Positions 27,340 to 36,475 of a DNA stretch of 64,000 nt are shown in pieces. The translations under genes and the position numbers were made by a program. The notes under the pieces were generated by a model. It worked only from the letters and a program-made list of their open reading frames with translations, searched no databases and was not told the origin of the DNA. The stretch covers positions 23,118 through 87,117 of the forward strand of contig NZ_BBJO01000022.1 of NCBI RefSeq assembly GCF_000739575.1, written 5' to 3'. Within the stretch, counting starts at the first letter, position 1, and each line of letters starts with the position of its first letter. This DNA comes from Halobellus rufus. GTDB taxonomy: Archaea > Halobacteriota > Halobacteria > Halobacteriales > Haloferacaceae.

Positions 27340-28512
27340 ACGGCCTCAAGCGTGCTGATACTCCAGATAACTTTTGAAAATCAAGGAATCCGACAGACCA
27401 TTTTTTTACCGTAGCTGACTCGTTGTGTTGTCTGATAATATATATTTGACGAGGTCGTGGAACTCTTCTTCGTCTTCGACGATAATCGGCGACACCGTCC
27501 ACCTCAACTGTTTCCAGACCTTTCGATTGGGTTGAGATGCGGTGAACCCGACGGGAGAAAGATGAGATGGATTCCAAGTTGGTGGGCTCGGTTACGCGAG
27601 TACTCACAGGTGTGTGACCCGTGCTTGTCCAAGACGAGCAGAATCCGCTGCCCCGGATTCTGCTTGCGGACCGTCTCTAACACCGCGCAGATATGCTCCT
27701 TCTCTTTGTTTTCAGTCCATCTGACTACGCTCCCGCTGTTGAGTGCGTAGAACCCAACTGCCGAGTCCTCGGTCTTGATACTGTTGGACACAACTATTTC
27801 AAGATATTCGCCGCCTCGGCGGCGAAATTCTTCACAGACTTGTGTCTGACAGTATGACCAACGGCCGTTCGACGTGGTGATCATTGACGTACCACATCCG
27901 CCGCGAATTGTCGTACGGTTGCGGTTGTGACGCGTCGAAAAAGCCGACGACAGTACCACCATCTGTGCATACGTTCTCATCAACGATCCACCCCTCTTCG
28001 TCCTCACCCTCCTGCTTGTTGTGTGGCTCATCGTCACTCTCGTCGAGAATCTCCTCGGGGTTCTCTGGCCGATGTGGCCGTTTCGGCCGTGGTTTCGCGT
28101 ACGATAACCCGAGCTTTCGGAGGAATGTACCGAGGTAATCTGGGTGGTACTCAACATCAAACTCCTCTTTGAGAAGATGCTGGATCTCCTGTGATTTCCA
28201 GGGTTGTCCCTCGCGGAGGAGTTTGAGCAACTCTTCTTGCTCGTCTTCGTCGAGTTTCGGGGGCCGCCCGCCCCCGAAACTCGGCATCAGTGCTTCGAGT
28301 CCACCGTCGTTCCAGGCATCTGCCCAGCGTCCGCCGGTGGCTGCCGACCGCCCTTCCCGGTCGGCAGCCTCCGCAATCGTGTCGCCCTTGTAGAGATTCT
28401 TCACGAAGCCGAGTCGCCGGAGTCTGTGTTCGTCCTCGGCGTCGCGGAGGAGTTCATCGAGCTTCTCCTCTGCGAGATGATACGTGATCTCTTTTCTTCG
28501 ACTTCGTCCCAT
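27340..28512 (-). pseudogene. IS630-type transposase with two frameshifts
   Basis: The N-terminal part starts at the ATG at 28512 (MGRSRRKEITYHLAEEKL) with helix-turn-helix segments (GDTIAEAADREGRSAATGGRW; EEFDVEYHPDYLGTFLRKLG) and the first catalytic Asp in VVGFFDASQPQPYD. The frame breaks near 27880. The second frame gives RILLVLDKHGSHTCEYSRN with the second Asp, HLIFLPSGSPHLNPIE with the catalytic Glu, and then breaks near 27545. The remaining frame reads KWSVGFLDFQKLSG. This is the IS630/Tc1 layout. Two breaks make it inactive. Confidence 0.8.
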
Positions 28513-28550
28513 TAGAAGTACATCGTTCTCACCCCTCAAAAGTTTCCTCA

Positions 28551-28900
28551 CTCATTAGTTCGCCCGAGGCCACAGTCCTTCACTGATTCGTTTGTTCGTT
28601 CGACTCCAGGACGGCGATTGTACGTCTCATCCAACGTGGACTGCTTCAGCTGCAATTCCTCGCTGTGCTGTTCGATGGTCTTCGACCCTGTACTCGATGT
28701 CTTTCCGATCGTCGGTGTTTCGCGCGTTGTATGGGGCGACTGGCACGATCCCTGCGGCCATCAGGTGGTCGTGCCAGTCGAGCGTGTCGTAGGCGCTGTC
28801 ACCAACCATCCAGATCGGCTTGGCGATGGGAAGGCTGTCTGTGAACGATCCCGGAACTGAGGGAACCTGAGTATATCGTGAGCGTCGGAGAGAACGTCAT
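28551..28900 (-). pseudogene. Fragment of another ISH-type transposase
   Basis: The minus strand encodes SFTDSLPIAKPIWMVGDSAYD, then DWHDHLMAAGIVPVAPYNAR, then KDIEYRVEDH, and in a shifted frame QLKQSTLDETYNRRPGVERTNE. These are the mid and C-terminal DDE-domain segments of a haloarchaeal transposase: Asp in GDSAYD and Glu in VERTNE. The N-terminal half is missing and there is at least one frameshift. It lies between the IS630 relic and IS4-type copy 3, so one of these insertions probably cut it. Confidence 0.7.
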
Positions 28901-28932
28901 ATCATTGGCCGAGAACGGCAGAAGTGTCTCCA

Positions 28933-30609
28933 ATGGCACCGACTTCTGTCTCTCGACGCGATGTCTTCCGTTCGATAGCTACAACACAGTATTTCGACTG
29001 GCCGGCCTACGACTCGACGCCACTGTACGACCAGAGCTCACTGACGGCTCTCATTGAGGACTTCCGGACCGTCTCTGAAATCTGGTTCGAGCACAACGCC
29101 CACGACTCGGTTGAGGGGTTCGTCTGTCAGTATCCACTGTCCTACGTGGAGTTCAGTCCCCACGACCAGTACTCCGGTCCGACTCGATACGAGATGCCGC
29201 AACTCTTCAGAGCGTTCCTGCTGAAAGAAGTGTACGGCTGGAGCCACGAAACCGCGCTCGTCGAGTATCTCCGGCAGCACGCAGACACCCGTCACTCGCT
29301 CGGGTTCGATTCCGTTCCCGACCAGTCGACACTTTGGCGCAGTTGGAACAAGCGCTTCAGCGCCGACCTCCGTGAGGCAATCGAGAGAACGGCTCGGACG
29401 ACCCTCATCAACGCACAGAATGCCAGTGTTGCGGTGCCTCGTGACCCAGACCGGAAGCTCCAGTCCGATGCTGACGAGTCTGGGCCGACCGATCTTGACG
29501 ACCAGACTGTTTTGGAAGAAGCAACGAAGATCAGCGATCACGTCAGCCAGGTTGTCTTTCCGGCGTTCTCGTTGGACCGTGGCGAGGGCTGTGAGATCCA
29601 CGAGAACGCCTACTGGGGCCTGCAGACATATCTCGGACTTCGCGAACGGCTGGCTGCGAACGAAGGGGCTCGCAGTTTCGTCTACGAATCGACTCGGGAT
29701 CGGACACCGCTGGGGCACGCCCATCGGGAGCACATTCGTGATCTCTCGATTGGACAGGTGCGAGCGATGTACCGTCAGGCCATCACTCGGCTCCTGAACG
29801 AAGTTGCGGAGACAGAGCAGTTCTTTCGAGCGGGGGTCGTAGCAATCGACATTACCGAAGCTGACCCGTTCACCGGCGATAGAACGGGCCACGAAGACGA
29901 GATCATTGGGACGAAGGAGAAGACCGACGAGTATGCCTATCAGTGGGCGACCGTCCAGTTAGTCGGCAACGCCGTCCCGCTGGTCCTCGATGCCCGCCCG
30001 GTACGGAAAGGCGAGTCACGACTAGAAATCGTCGAGGACTTACTCGATTCGGCTGAAGAGCTCGTTCACGTCGATAACGTGCTGATGGACCGGGAGTTCG
30101 ATAGCCAGCACGTCCTGGAGATGATCAGCCAGCGCGGGCTCTCCTACGTCGTGCCGAAACGGATGCAGACCAGCGAGAAAGCCCAGGCCAAGCGATTGCT
30201 CCAGGGCGATCAAGACCGATATGAAACCGACCGGAAGCTCCACCTCGGCAAGAACGAGTGGCACGAGACGACGCTGATCTATCGGCGGAAAGAGGACTCA
30301 GAGCACGACGATCATCGACAGTACTCGGTGTTCATGACGAATAGAGGGAGTGGACACCTTACGGAGTACGGCTACAGGTGGGAGATCGAGAGTGGGTACA
30401 GGTCGATCAAACGGTTCATGGCGGCGACAACGTCGAAGAATTTTGGGCTGCGATTCTTCTACTTCGCGTTTGCGTGTCTGCTGTACTCGATCTGGCGAGC
30501 TGTCGATCTCCTCGTCCAAGCCGAATTGACTGGCGAGTATGAGCACTCACCGGTGATTACAGCGGACAACACGCTGACGCTGTTGAAGAAAGAAACTGGA
30601 ATCGGGTAG
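28933..30609 (+). CDS. IS4-type transposase, copy 3 (intact)
   Basis: A 558-aa transposase starting at the ATG at 28933 (MAPTSVSRRDVFRSI); a GTG lies 9 bases upstream. Catalytic Asp, Asp and Glu are in VAIDITEADPF, VLMDREFDSQ and YGYRWEIESGYRSIK. From about residue 190 to the end it is nearly identical to copy 2, while the first 190 residues are clearly more different (for example YFDWPAYDSTPLYDQSSLTA against YVEWPAYHSTPLYDRTSLAG). The upstream flank is not shared with copies 1 and 2, and the tail is shared only in part, so its left end may be truncated. Confidence 0.9.
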   Translation: MAPTSVSRRDVFRSIATTQYFDWPAYDSTPLYDQSSLTALIEDFRTVSEIWFEHNAHDSVEGFVCQYPLSYVEFSPHDQYSGPTRYEMPQLFRAFLLKEVYGWSHETALVEYLRQHADTRHSLGFDSVPDQSTLWRSWNKRFSADLREAIERTARTTLINAQNASVAVPRDPDRKLQSDADESGPTDLDDQTVLEEATKISDHVSQVVFPAFSLDRGEGCEIHENAYWGLQTYLGLRERLAANEGARSFVYESTRDRTPLGHAHREHIRDLSIGQVRAMYRQAITRLLNEVAETEQFFRAGVVAIDITEADPFTGDRTGHEDEIIGTKEKTDEYAYQWATVQLVGNAVPLVLDARPVRKGESRLEIVEDLLDSAEELVHVDNVLMDREFDSQHVLEMISQRGLSYVVPKRMQTSEKAQAKRLLQGDQDRYETDRKLHLGKNEWHETTLIYRRKEDSEHDDHRQYSVFMTNRGSGHLTEYGYRWEIESGYRSIKRFMAATTSKNFGLRFFYFAFACLLYSIWRAVDLLVQAELTGEYEHSPVITADNTLTLLKKETGIG

Positions 30610-31147
30610 AGAGACACTCTGTCTGGGTTAGCGCGCCGTCTGAGTGGCTACACTATTGGACATCTGAAAAATCTGCCCATAGGGTTAACGGTTTGATAAG
30701 AATGGCCGCTTGGAGAGTGATCTGGAGCAGTTTCCGCTGACGGAATCGGTCAAATTCACGCATCACAGCCCTGCTAAACCCTCTGTAGTCTCAACTTCCA
30801 CGGTCGCGGTTTTGGTATAGCGGTATATGATTTATGCCGTTGCCCAAATCCGAATTTCGGGGGATAGAACCCTTCTATCAGAGGAAAAATGGTTATGAGA
30901 CTTCTGTCACCGGTGGTCCTGATTATGCTCGTAATCACGACCACTTTCAAGTACCCCGCCGCCGTCGGGGAAGCACGAATGCTGCAATCGGCTCGGCACG
31001 GCGCTTCCCCCAGGGTAGAGCCGCCTAGACCGGCCTTCGAGTTTTTGTGGTTCCGCTCAGCTACGTCGAAGAATAAGCGGAATCCAGCAGTTCGATATGG
31101 AACGAATGCCCTCAACCTATATGGAGATAGAGTGTGAACGGTACCGT
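30610..31147. other. Intergenic region after IS copy 3
   Basis: 538 bp with the IS tail, then unique DNA. A minus-strand open frame through it has basic, non-haloarchaeal composition and is not called. A GC-rich palindromic stretch (CCCCGCCGCCGTCGGGG at about 30954-30970) could form a hairpin. The end of the region should hold the promoter of the 31148 operon; a weak TATA-like CCTATATGGAG lies at about 31117-31127. Confidence 0.4.
30761..30801 (+). repeat. Partial tail of IS4-type copy 3
   Basis: CATCACAG, CTAAA and TGTAGTCTCAACTTCCAC match the tails of copies 1 and 2, but similarity ends here, before the second hairpin arm and the 38-nt motif. Either this is the true element end and the motif lies outside, or this copy has lost its outer end. 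Confidence 0.5.
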
Positions 31148-31687
31148 ATGACCGAAGACGAATCGAACTCCAAGGGGCTGATGGAGCGCCAGACCACGGG
31201 TGAAGATCGAGTGAGGATGGCCGCCCGGCAGCTGTCGGAGCCCCGGACGGCCAACTGGATCGCCTCCGAAGCGGGCTGGTCACACGAGCCGACCAAGCGG
31301 GTCCTCGAACGTCTCGTCGACGATGGTATCCTCCACCGTGACGAGAACGGGACGCACACGACGTACTACCCCGATTACCGCCGCCAGGCGATGCAGGAAG
31401 CGATGCGCCTCCGGGATAGCGGGCACACTGTCGAGGAACTCACGGACCGGCTCGCCGATATGAAGGCGCAGATCCGCGACTGGGAGGACGAATTCGACGT
31501 CGAGTCACCGAATCAGCTTCGCGGAACGCTCGCCGAGGAGGGTCTCGACGCCGACGAAGAAGACCGTCGCCGTGAGATCGCCCGCGAGTGGGAACACCTC
31601 CAGCGGCGCATCGACATCGTCGGCTTCGCCATCCGCGAATGGGACTTCCTCACTCCGACGAACGAGCCTGCCGAGGCCAGTAGCTGA
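31148..31687 (+). CDS. Winged-helix DNA-binding protein (DUF7342-like)
   Basis: A 179-aa protein starting MTEDESNSKGLMERQTTGED; the ATG at 31148 is preferred to an upstream in-frame start at 31097. A winged HTH spans about residues 17-75 (ARQLSEPRTANWIASEAGWS, then PTKRVLERLVDDGILHRDENG). A long charged helix follows (about 85-160), probably a dimerising coiled coil. The type is common in haloarchaeal mobile regions beside integrases. It is first in a tight three-gene operon (3-bp gap, then a 4-bp overlap), so it likely represses its own operon. Confidence 0.7.
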   Translation: MTEDESNSKGLMERQTTGEDRVRMAARQLSEPRTANWIASEAGWSHEPTKRVLERLVDDGILHRDENGTHTTYYPDYRRQAMQEAMRLRDSGHTVEELTDRLADMKAQIRDWEDEFDVESPNQLRGTLAEEGLDADEEDRRREIAREWEHLQRRIDIVGFAIREWDFLTPTNEPAEASS

Positions 31688-31690
31688 CGG

Positions 31691-32149
31691 ATGTCGGTCC
31701 CGCATCCCGGTGGCGACCCGAACGCAAACCTCTACGCCCAGCTGAAGCGGGATGTCCTCGACCGCGTGCCACAGATCACGACGGTCGAGTTCGTTCCTGA
31801 TGATATCGAGGCCAAGCAGCTGCGGGCCCGTTTTGATCCGGCCCGCCTTTCTCCTTCGACAGGGCCTGAGTCGCCGGAACTGTCTATCAAGTGGTATCGA
31901 CAGGACCCACACGATTGGTTCCGTATCAACTACACCGACCCGAACACGGGATTTCACGCTGGCTGGCACCAGGACGAAGACCATCCAGATCTCGGACGAA
32001 CGCATTTCCAGTACTCAGCCGACGATGAGGAAGATCGCTGGGGAATCACGTTCGAACACGAGACCCCCTCGCTGGTCCTCTGGGAGATCATCGAAGCGCT
32101 CCTCGAGGATGTCCGTCCGATCTACCAGTACGGGAACGAGGACTCATGA
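31691..32149 (+). CDS. Unknown partner in the integrase operon
   Basis: A 152-aa acidic protein with no recognised family. Features: SIKWYRQDPHDWFRINYTDP and FHAGWHQDEDHPDLGRTHFQ, rich in Trp, His and Asp, then a helical end (LVLWEIIEALLEDVRPIYQY). It lies between a winged-helix gene and an integrase, overlapping the latter by 4 bp. The HTH-plus-partner arrangement resembles a toxin-antitoxin pair, but nothing in the sequence proves nuclease activity. Confidence 0.6.
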   Translation: MSVPHPGGDPNANLYAQLKRDVLDRVPQITTVEFVPDDIEAKQLRARFDPARLSPSTGPESPELSIKWYRQDPHDWFRINYTDPNTGFHAGWHQDEDHPDLGRTHFQYSADDEEDRWGITFEHETPSLVLWEIIEALLEDVRPIYQYGNEDS

Positions 32150-33387
32150 CACCACGAGAACGCACTGATCGGTCGCTCGCGAGCTCCTTCGAACGGTATC
32201 TCCAGGACAAGGGGAAGGGTCGTGGTGGCGACGGCGGGAACTATCGACGGAACGCAGCGCGTGAGCTGGAGCGGTTTGCCGAGTGGGCCGCCGGCGACCG
32301 TGGTGACGACGACTGGACCGGGATCGTTCCCGACGATGTCGACCGGGAGCCCGCTTTCGAGGACCTCGACGAACGAGTCTTCCGGGAGTACGCCCGGCAT
32401 CTCAGTGGTGATCGCGGACTCAAGCAGAATACCGTACAAACCTACTACCGCTATATCTCCGCGTGGTGCGGCTGGTGTGTCAACGAGGGCTATCTCGAAG
32501 CACACTACGCGCAGCGGGCGAGCGCGATGGCGCCGCTACCCGAAGACGACGGTCGTAAACCCGGCGACCAGCAGGCTTGGACGTCCGAACAGCGCCACGC
32601 TCTCACCCGACACGTCGACGAGCGAGCCCGTGACGCTATCGAGACGTACACGACACTCCCGGAGGACACTGACCCCCTCGACAAGCAGCGAGCGCACTAC
32701 GCGGCGCTGAAGGTGACTCGCGACCGTGCTCTGGTGTTCGTCCTCGCGTATACTGCCGTTCGCGTCGGTGAGCTTCTCCGTGACCCGAACGACCCGCGCC
32801 GGCGCGGTGTCCGCTGGGAGGACCTCTCCCTCGACGACGGGAGTATGGATGTCTACCGGAAGAAACAGCAGTGGGACGCTGCCAGTCTCCCCGACCCGGT
32901 GATCTCACCGCTTCGAAGCTATCGCAAGCTGATGGACCCACCGACGGAGCGCTGGCCGGTGTTTCCGACGTTTGACCAACGGACGCTCGCAGGACACATC
33001 CAGGATGAGCTAGCTGATCGAGGGAACCGTCCTGGGGAGATTACTGACTGTCGTGAGGCGTACGCTCGTGACCTCCTGCTGGCGCTCGATGAGGATATTC
33101 AGCCGCCGTCGATCACGACGGACGGCGCACGGTCGATTCTTCAGCGGCTCTCGGAAGCTGCGGACATCGACATCGACCACCCGAAACACGATTACCTTGC
33201 TCCACATGGTGGCCGACGTGGGATGGGTGAGGTGCTTGTCCGCGCGTTTGGATACACCGTGGCGGCCCGGTATCTCGACAATTCAGAGGAAATGGTGCGA
33301 GAGCGGTACTCGCACATCGAAGCCGGCGAACTCGGTGATGTAGCGACAGAAGCACTCAACGAGGTCGACTCTCTGAACCGTACGTGA
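32146..33387 (+). CDS. Tyrosine recombinase / integrase
   Basis: A 413-aa site-specific recombinase. The N-terminal core-binding domain (about 10-130: FREYARHLSGDRGLKQNTVQ, TYYRYISAWCGWCVNEGYL) precedes the catalytic domain with the first Arg in YTAVRVGELLRD, the H-x-x-R box in LAPHGGRRGMGEVL and the nucleophile Tyr in EMVRERYSHIEAG. It is translationally coupled to the two upstream genes. It should drive integration or excision of an element spanning at least part of this region. No tRNA gene or obvious att repeat is visible within the window. Confidence 0.88.
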   Translation: MTPRERTDRSLASSFERYLQDKGKGRGGDGGNYRRNAARELERFAEWAAGDRGDDDWTGIVPDDVDREPAFEDLDERVFREYARHLSGDRGLKQNTVQTYYRYISAWCGWCVNEGYLEAHYAQRASAMAPLPEDDGRKPGDQQAWTSEQRHALTRHVDERARDAIETYTTLPEDTDPLDKQRAHYAALKVTRDRALVFVLAYTAVRVGELLRDPNDPRRRGVRWEDLSLDDGSMDVYRKKQQWDAASLPDPVISPLRSYRKLMDPPTERWPVFPTFDQRTLAGHIQDELADRGNRPGEITDCREAYARDLLLALDEDIQPPSITTDGARSILQRLSEAADIDIDHPKHDYLAPHGGRRGMGEVLVRAFGYTVAARYLDNSEEMVRERYSHIEAGELGDVATEALNEVDSLNRT

Positions 33388-33429
33388 ACGAGTACACGAG
33401 ACGATCTTGATTGAGTGCTGATCTCTCGT

Positions 33430-34653
33430 TTATGGAGGAATCCAGCTCGTATGGTCGCGAAGAGTTGTATCGGGGGTCTCCATCGTCGCACCGCACTTCG
33501 GGCAGTAATCTTCGATCGCGTCTTCGTCGTAGAGATAGTGATTGCACTCGGGAGGACTGGCCTGAAAGTACACGTCATCCCAGTCGAAATCTGGCTCTCG
33601 ACCATAGAGACAGAAGGTACTGTGTCCTGAACGGCCTCGGTGGTTCGTCACTAACCGAACGGGGCAGTACATACACTCCCGGAGTTCGATTAACGGCTGG
33701 TCAGAATGGTTCTTCCAGAGCGTTTCTCGGCGACCCCATTCGTGAAACCCCTTCGGACCCCAGCATCGCTCAATCTCAGGTCGTGTCGCAAGCAGTTTCT
33801 CCACCTGCGCGGAATGATACCGGCTTCCTGCCCACTTCCAGAACGGGTCTCGACCGTCTTCACGGACGATCGCATTCCTGAGCGCTTTCAGGGGAAAGTC
33901 GGGGCCATACTCGTCGCTCACGGTGTAGGTGTAACTGCCGTCGGGTTCGTGGATGCGGCGTAGCTCGCAACCCTGGCTGGCACAGATATCGTACGTGATT
34001 AGGTCGTCCTGCCCGCGGGGATGAGCATAGGGCGGCACGCGCTCCCACGCGTGCTCGCCGTCGTAGAGGAGAGCTTGGCAGTTCGTGAGATGATGCGCTT
34101 TGTCCGTCCGTTGGGCGTAACCAGAGCCGTCGTCTTTCTCAAACTCGGCCCCGATCATATCGTAGTCGAACGTATCGAGCAGCACTGTTGCCGCGGGTAT
34201 CCAGACGACGGAGTATCCAGCGGCCAAGTAGTCATGCGTCACCTGCTGAACATCCTTGTCCTCGTGGCTGTGCTGCACCTCAACGGCAAGCCCTTTCCCA
34301 AAGTAAGGGTTCCAATCGTCGAACGTCGCGAGAGCGTCAGCGCGGCGTTCAGTCACGGGTGTCGGTACTTCAGATACGTCGACGTCTACCTCTGTCTCGA
34401 CGTCGGCATGTTCTCCGAACTGCTGGTGAAGAGCGACCTCGACTCGAGCAACTGCGCGTTCGTGGGTCTCAGATTCGCCGCCGTTCGAACAGCGCTGTCC
34501 GGCATCGTCTGACACGTGGTAGAAGTGTCGATACTTACCTGGCGCGGATCGCAGGTACATCGTCCCGCCGCATACTGGACAGGTGACGGCTTCACCATCG
34601 TCGATAATGGCAGGGACGACCGGGCGACCGTCACGACGACCGCGGAAAGGCAT
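33430..34653 (-). CDS. CoiA-like zinc-finger nuclease (copy A)
   Basis: A 407-aa protein resembling competence protein CoiA. An N-terminal zinc finger (CPVCGGTMYLR, then RHFYHVSD and a Cys) precedes ESETHERAVARVEVAL and a PD-(D/E)XK-like core: Asp in RRADALATF and Glu-x-Gln in GKGLAVEVQHSHEDKD, then YLAAGYSVVWI. The C-terminus carries two more Cys pairs (CMYCP; CNHYLY, then CPKCG). I chose the ATG at 34653 (MPFRGRRDG) since the paralogue also begins MPF; the longest frame starts at 34680. It lies 69 bp behind copy B. It is likely a DNA-processing nuclease; the actual role is unknown. Confidence 0.65.
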   Translation of the reverse strand: MPFRGRRDGRPVVPAIIDDGEAVTCPVCGGTMYLRSAPGKYRHFYHVSDDAGQRCSNGGESETHERAVARVEVALHQQFGEHADVETEVDVDVSEVPTPVTERRADALATFDDWNPYFGKGLAVEVQHSHEDKDVQQVTHDYLAAGYSVVWIPAATVLLDTFDYDMIGAEFEKDDGSGYAQRTDKAHHLTNCQALLYDGEHAWERVPPYAHPRGQDDLITYDICASQGCELRRIHEPDGSYTYTVSDEYGPDFPLKALRNAIVREDGRDPFWKWAGSRYHSAQVEKLLATRPEIERCWGPKGFHEWGRRETLWKNHSDQPLIELRECMYCPVRLVTNHRGRSGHSTFCLYGREPDFDWDDVYFQASPPECNHYLYDEDAIEDYCPKCGATMETPDTTLRDHTSWIPP

Positions 34654-34722
34654 ATCGGCAACAAACATCTCGGTAAGCAAATAATCTCTCCCAGTCTGCA
34701 GGTCCGAACACGTCGGAACTGG

Positions 34723-35808
34723 TTAGAGCGGGTCCTCGAGACCGCAGGAGATACAGCGCATACAGCCGTCCTCGCGTTCCCAGATGTGGTCGCAATACTG
34801 GGGGTCTGCGGTCGTCATCTCAGCGAAGTCCTCGAACGGATCATTTGAGATGATCTGTTCTCCCTTGTGCTCTTTGAGGCGGGCACCACATCGACAGCGA
34901 TAGCGATTTTCGCCCCGAGGCTCCCAAACGTGTTGGTGATCCTCCTTCTTCTTCTCCTTTTTCCGCTGTTCAAACGCCGCTCGAGCCGCTCTGTCAGCAA
35001 GGTCGGACCTCGTCTTGATGGTTGACTCATCGTAGATGTACACTTCCACAGCGGTGTCTTTCCAGCGCTCAAGCCGACAGTGCTTGCAGAACTCCCGGTC
35101 GTGGAGATCACTCCCCCCGTATTTCCAGGTATGGTTACAGTCTGGATTCGGGTCAGTGAATGTGAGGGATTCAGAGTTCACGAACCGCTCCAGATACTCC
35201 TCAGGCGGATCGATCTCTGGAGGATCTGCCCACGAAGCTGCGAAGGCCGTCTCAGCCCGTTGGTCGAATGCGACGACCATCTCCTCAATACGGAATCGGT
35301 CGTTCGTAAAATCGTCAGGGCTGGCCCAGTAGACGCTATATCCAGCCGAGAGATAGTCGTGCGTGACTGCGTTGAGGTCTTTGTCTTCGTTTGCGTACTG
35401 TACCTCAACGATCAATCCCCGCCCTAGGTAATCGTTTGCGTCATCAGAGGAGAACTCAATGAGGGCATCCGCACGGCGGGAATCAGTAAGCGTCGGAGTA
35501 TTGGGAACGTCGACGGTGACTTCGGGTTCACAGCGGACGTATTGGTCAAATCGCTGTCGAAGCGCCGATACTGCGAGGGATTTCATCTTCCGATGAGGGT
35601 CCGACTCTCCTCCAGAGCAATTGATCGTCGAGGCCTCCGACCCCGCGGTGACGTGGTAGAAATGGCGGGCGCGACCGTCATCAAATGGGCCTCGCGGTCG
35701 CATCGTTCGGCCACAGGCTGGACAGACGACATCCGTTCCGTCCTCTACTTCCTCTGGCAGAACTGTTGGGCTTCCTTCTTCCGCAGAGGAGTGGGCAATG
35801 AAGGGCAT
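34723..35808 (-). CDS. CoiA-like zinc-finger nuclease (copy B)
   Basis: A 361-aa paralogue of the following gene with the same order: CPACGRTMRP finger at residues 29-38, RHFYHVTAG, GGESDPHRKMKSLAVSALRQ, Asp114 in RRADALIEF, Glu135-x-Gln137 in GLIVEVQYANEDKD, YLSAGYSVYWA. The C-terminal half differs and bears several Cys/His clusters (CNHTWKYGG, EFCKHCRLE, RCRCGARL, CDHIWERED, CMRCISCG) interrupted by a Lys-rich segment (EQRKKEKKKEDHQH). The tandem copies suggest duplication and divergence of the targeting part around a conserved nuclease. Confidence 0.65.
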   Translation of the reverse strand: MPFIAHSSAEEGSPTVLPEEVEDGTDVVCPACGRTMRPRGPFDDGRARHFYHVTAGSEASTINCSGGESDPHRKMKSLAVSALRQRFDQYVRCEPEVTVDVPNTPTLTDSRRADALIEFSSDDANDYLGRGLIVEVQYANEDKDLNAVTHDYLSAGYSVYWASPDDFTNDRFRIEEMVVAFDQRAETAFAASWADPPEIDPPEEYLERFVNSESLTFTDPNPDCNHTWKYGGSDLHDREFCKHCRLERWKDTAVEVYIYDESTIKTRSDLADRAARAAFEQRKKEKKKEDHQHVWEPRGENRYRCRCGARLKEHKGEQIISNDPFEDFAEMTTADPQYCDHIWEREDGCMRCISCGLEDPL

Positions 35809-35957
35809 CTATTCCGATATCCCTACTTCGGTGGTGAATTAGAAATAATCTTCCTCACACTGTCCCCGAGTCCGATCTCATGTAGTCTATATGACCGGTC
35901 CCAATACAGGCTATCCCACCAGCAAAGGCTCAGTATCTATGACTCGTAGCTCACGGT

Positions 35958-36470
35958 ATGCCCTACTGCCCGAACTGCGGAAGCCGGGTCAAAGCGGTTC
36001 ATCATTACTGTGGGTCTTGTGGACAGGCATTATCGGAGATCGCTGAATCGGAGAGCGATCCACCGATGGCAGTCGATAGAGACGGATTCCTGTCAGTGCG
36101 TTCGCTTTCGTACGTCAATGAGCTACTGAACGGAGAACGAGAACTCGACCGTGATTCAGTCTCGTACACGCAGCTATCTCGAGAGGTGAGTGCTGCCTTT
36201 GCAGACTTCGCCCGACTCGCGATGGTCAACGACCTCGACCTTCTCCTTCTCTGGGCGGCGGGCTCAAACACAAATGCACTGAGTATGTCTGTCGACGATA
36301 TGAACAGCAATCAGTTCCGAGACTGGCTCGCTGCGATTGGACTGGGGCGCACTCTTCGAATGTACGATGACGCGCTCCACACTGAGTTCGAGGACGAGTT
36401 CAACGACCGACTGCAGAAACTGATCGAGTTCGCCAACGAAGAGCTGGACGACGAGGAGATCTCCGAGTAA
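35958..36470 (+). CDS. Zinc-ribbon protein of unknown function
   Basis: A 170-aa protein with an N-terminal zinc ribbon: CPNCGSRV at residues 4-11 and CGSCGQAL at about 19-26. The remainder is helical and acidic (SREVSAAFADFARLAMVNDL; EFNDRLQKLIEFANEEL). It faces away from the CoiA-like pair and shares the 149-bp promoter gap with it. It converges on the SWIM-type gene at 36476, leaving only 5 bp between stops. Confidence 0.65.
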   Translation: MPYCPNCGSRVKAVHHYCGSCGQALSEIAESESDPPMAVDRDGFLSVRSLSYVNELLNGERELDRDSVSYTQLSREVSAAFADFARLAMVNDLDLLLLWAAGSNTNALSMSVDDMNSNQFRDWLAAIGLGRTLRMYDDALHTEFEDEFNDRLQKLIEFANEELDDEEISE

Positions 36471-36475
36471 GAGGC

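Noticed and set aside
30954..30970. GC palindrome as a possible third TnpB right end.
   Set aside because: Lacks the inner CAAGGA...GGGAG architecture seen at 37083 and 38487.
30774..31283. 169-codon open frame on the minus strand behind IS copy 3.
   Set aside because: Basic, proline- and serine-rich product, overlaps the 31148 gene, no family marks; a shadow frame.
33430..35808. CoiA-like pair as McrBC or type IV restriction genes.
   Set aside because: No GTPase or AAA partner adjacent and the finger/nuclease order fits CoiA better.
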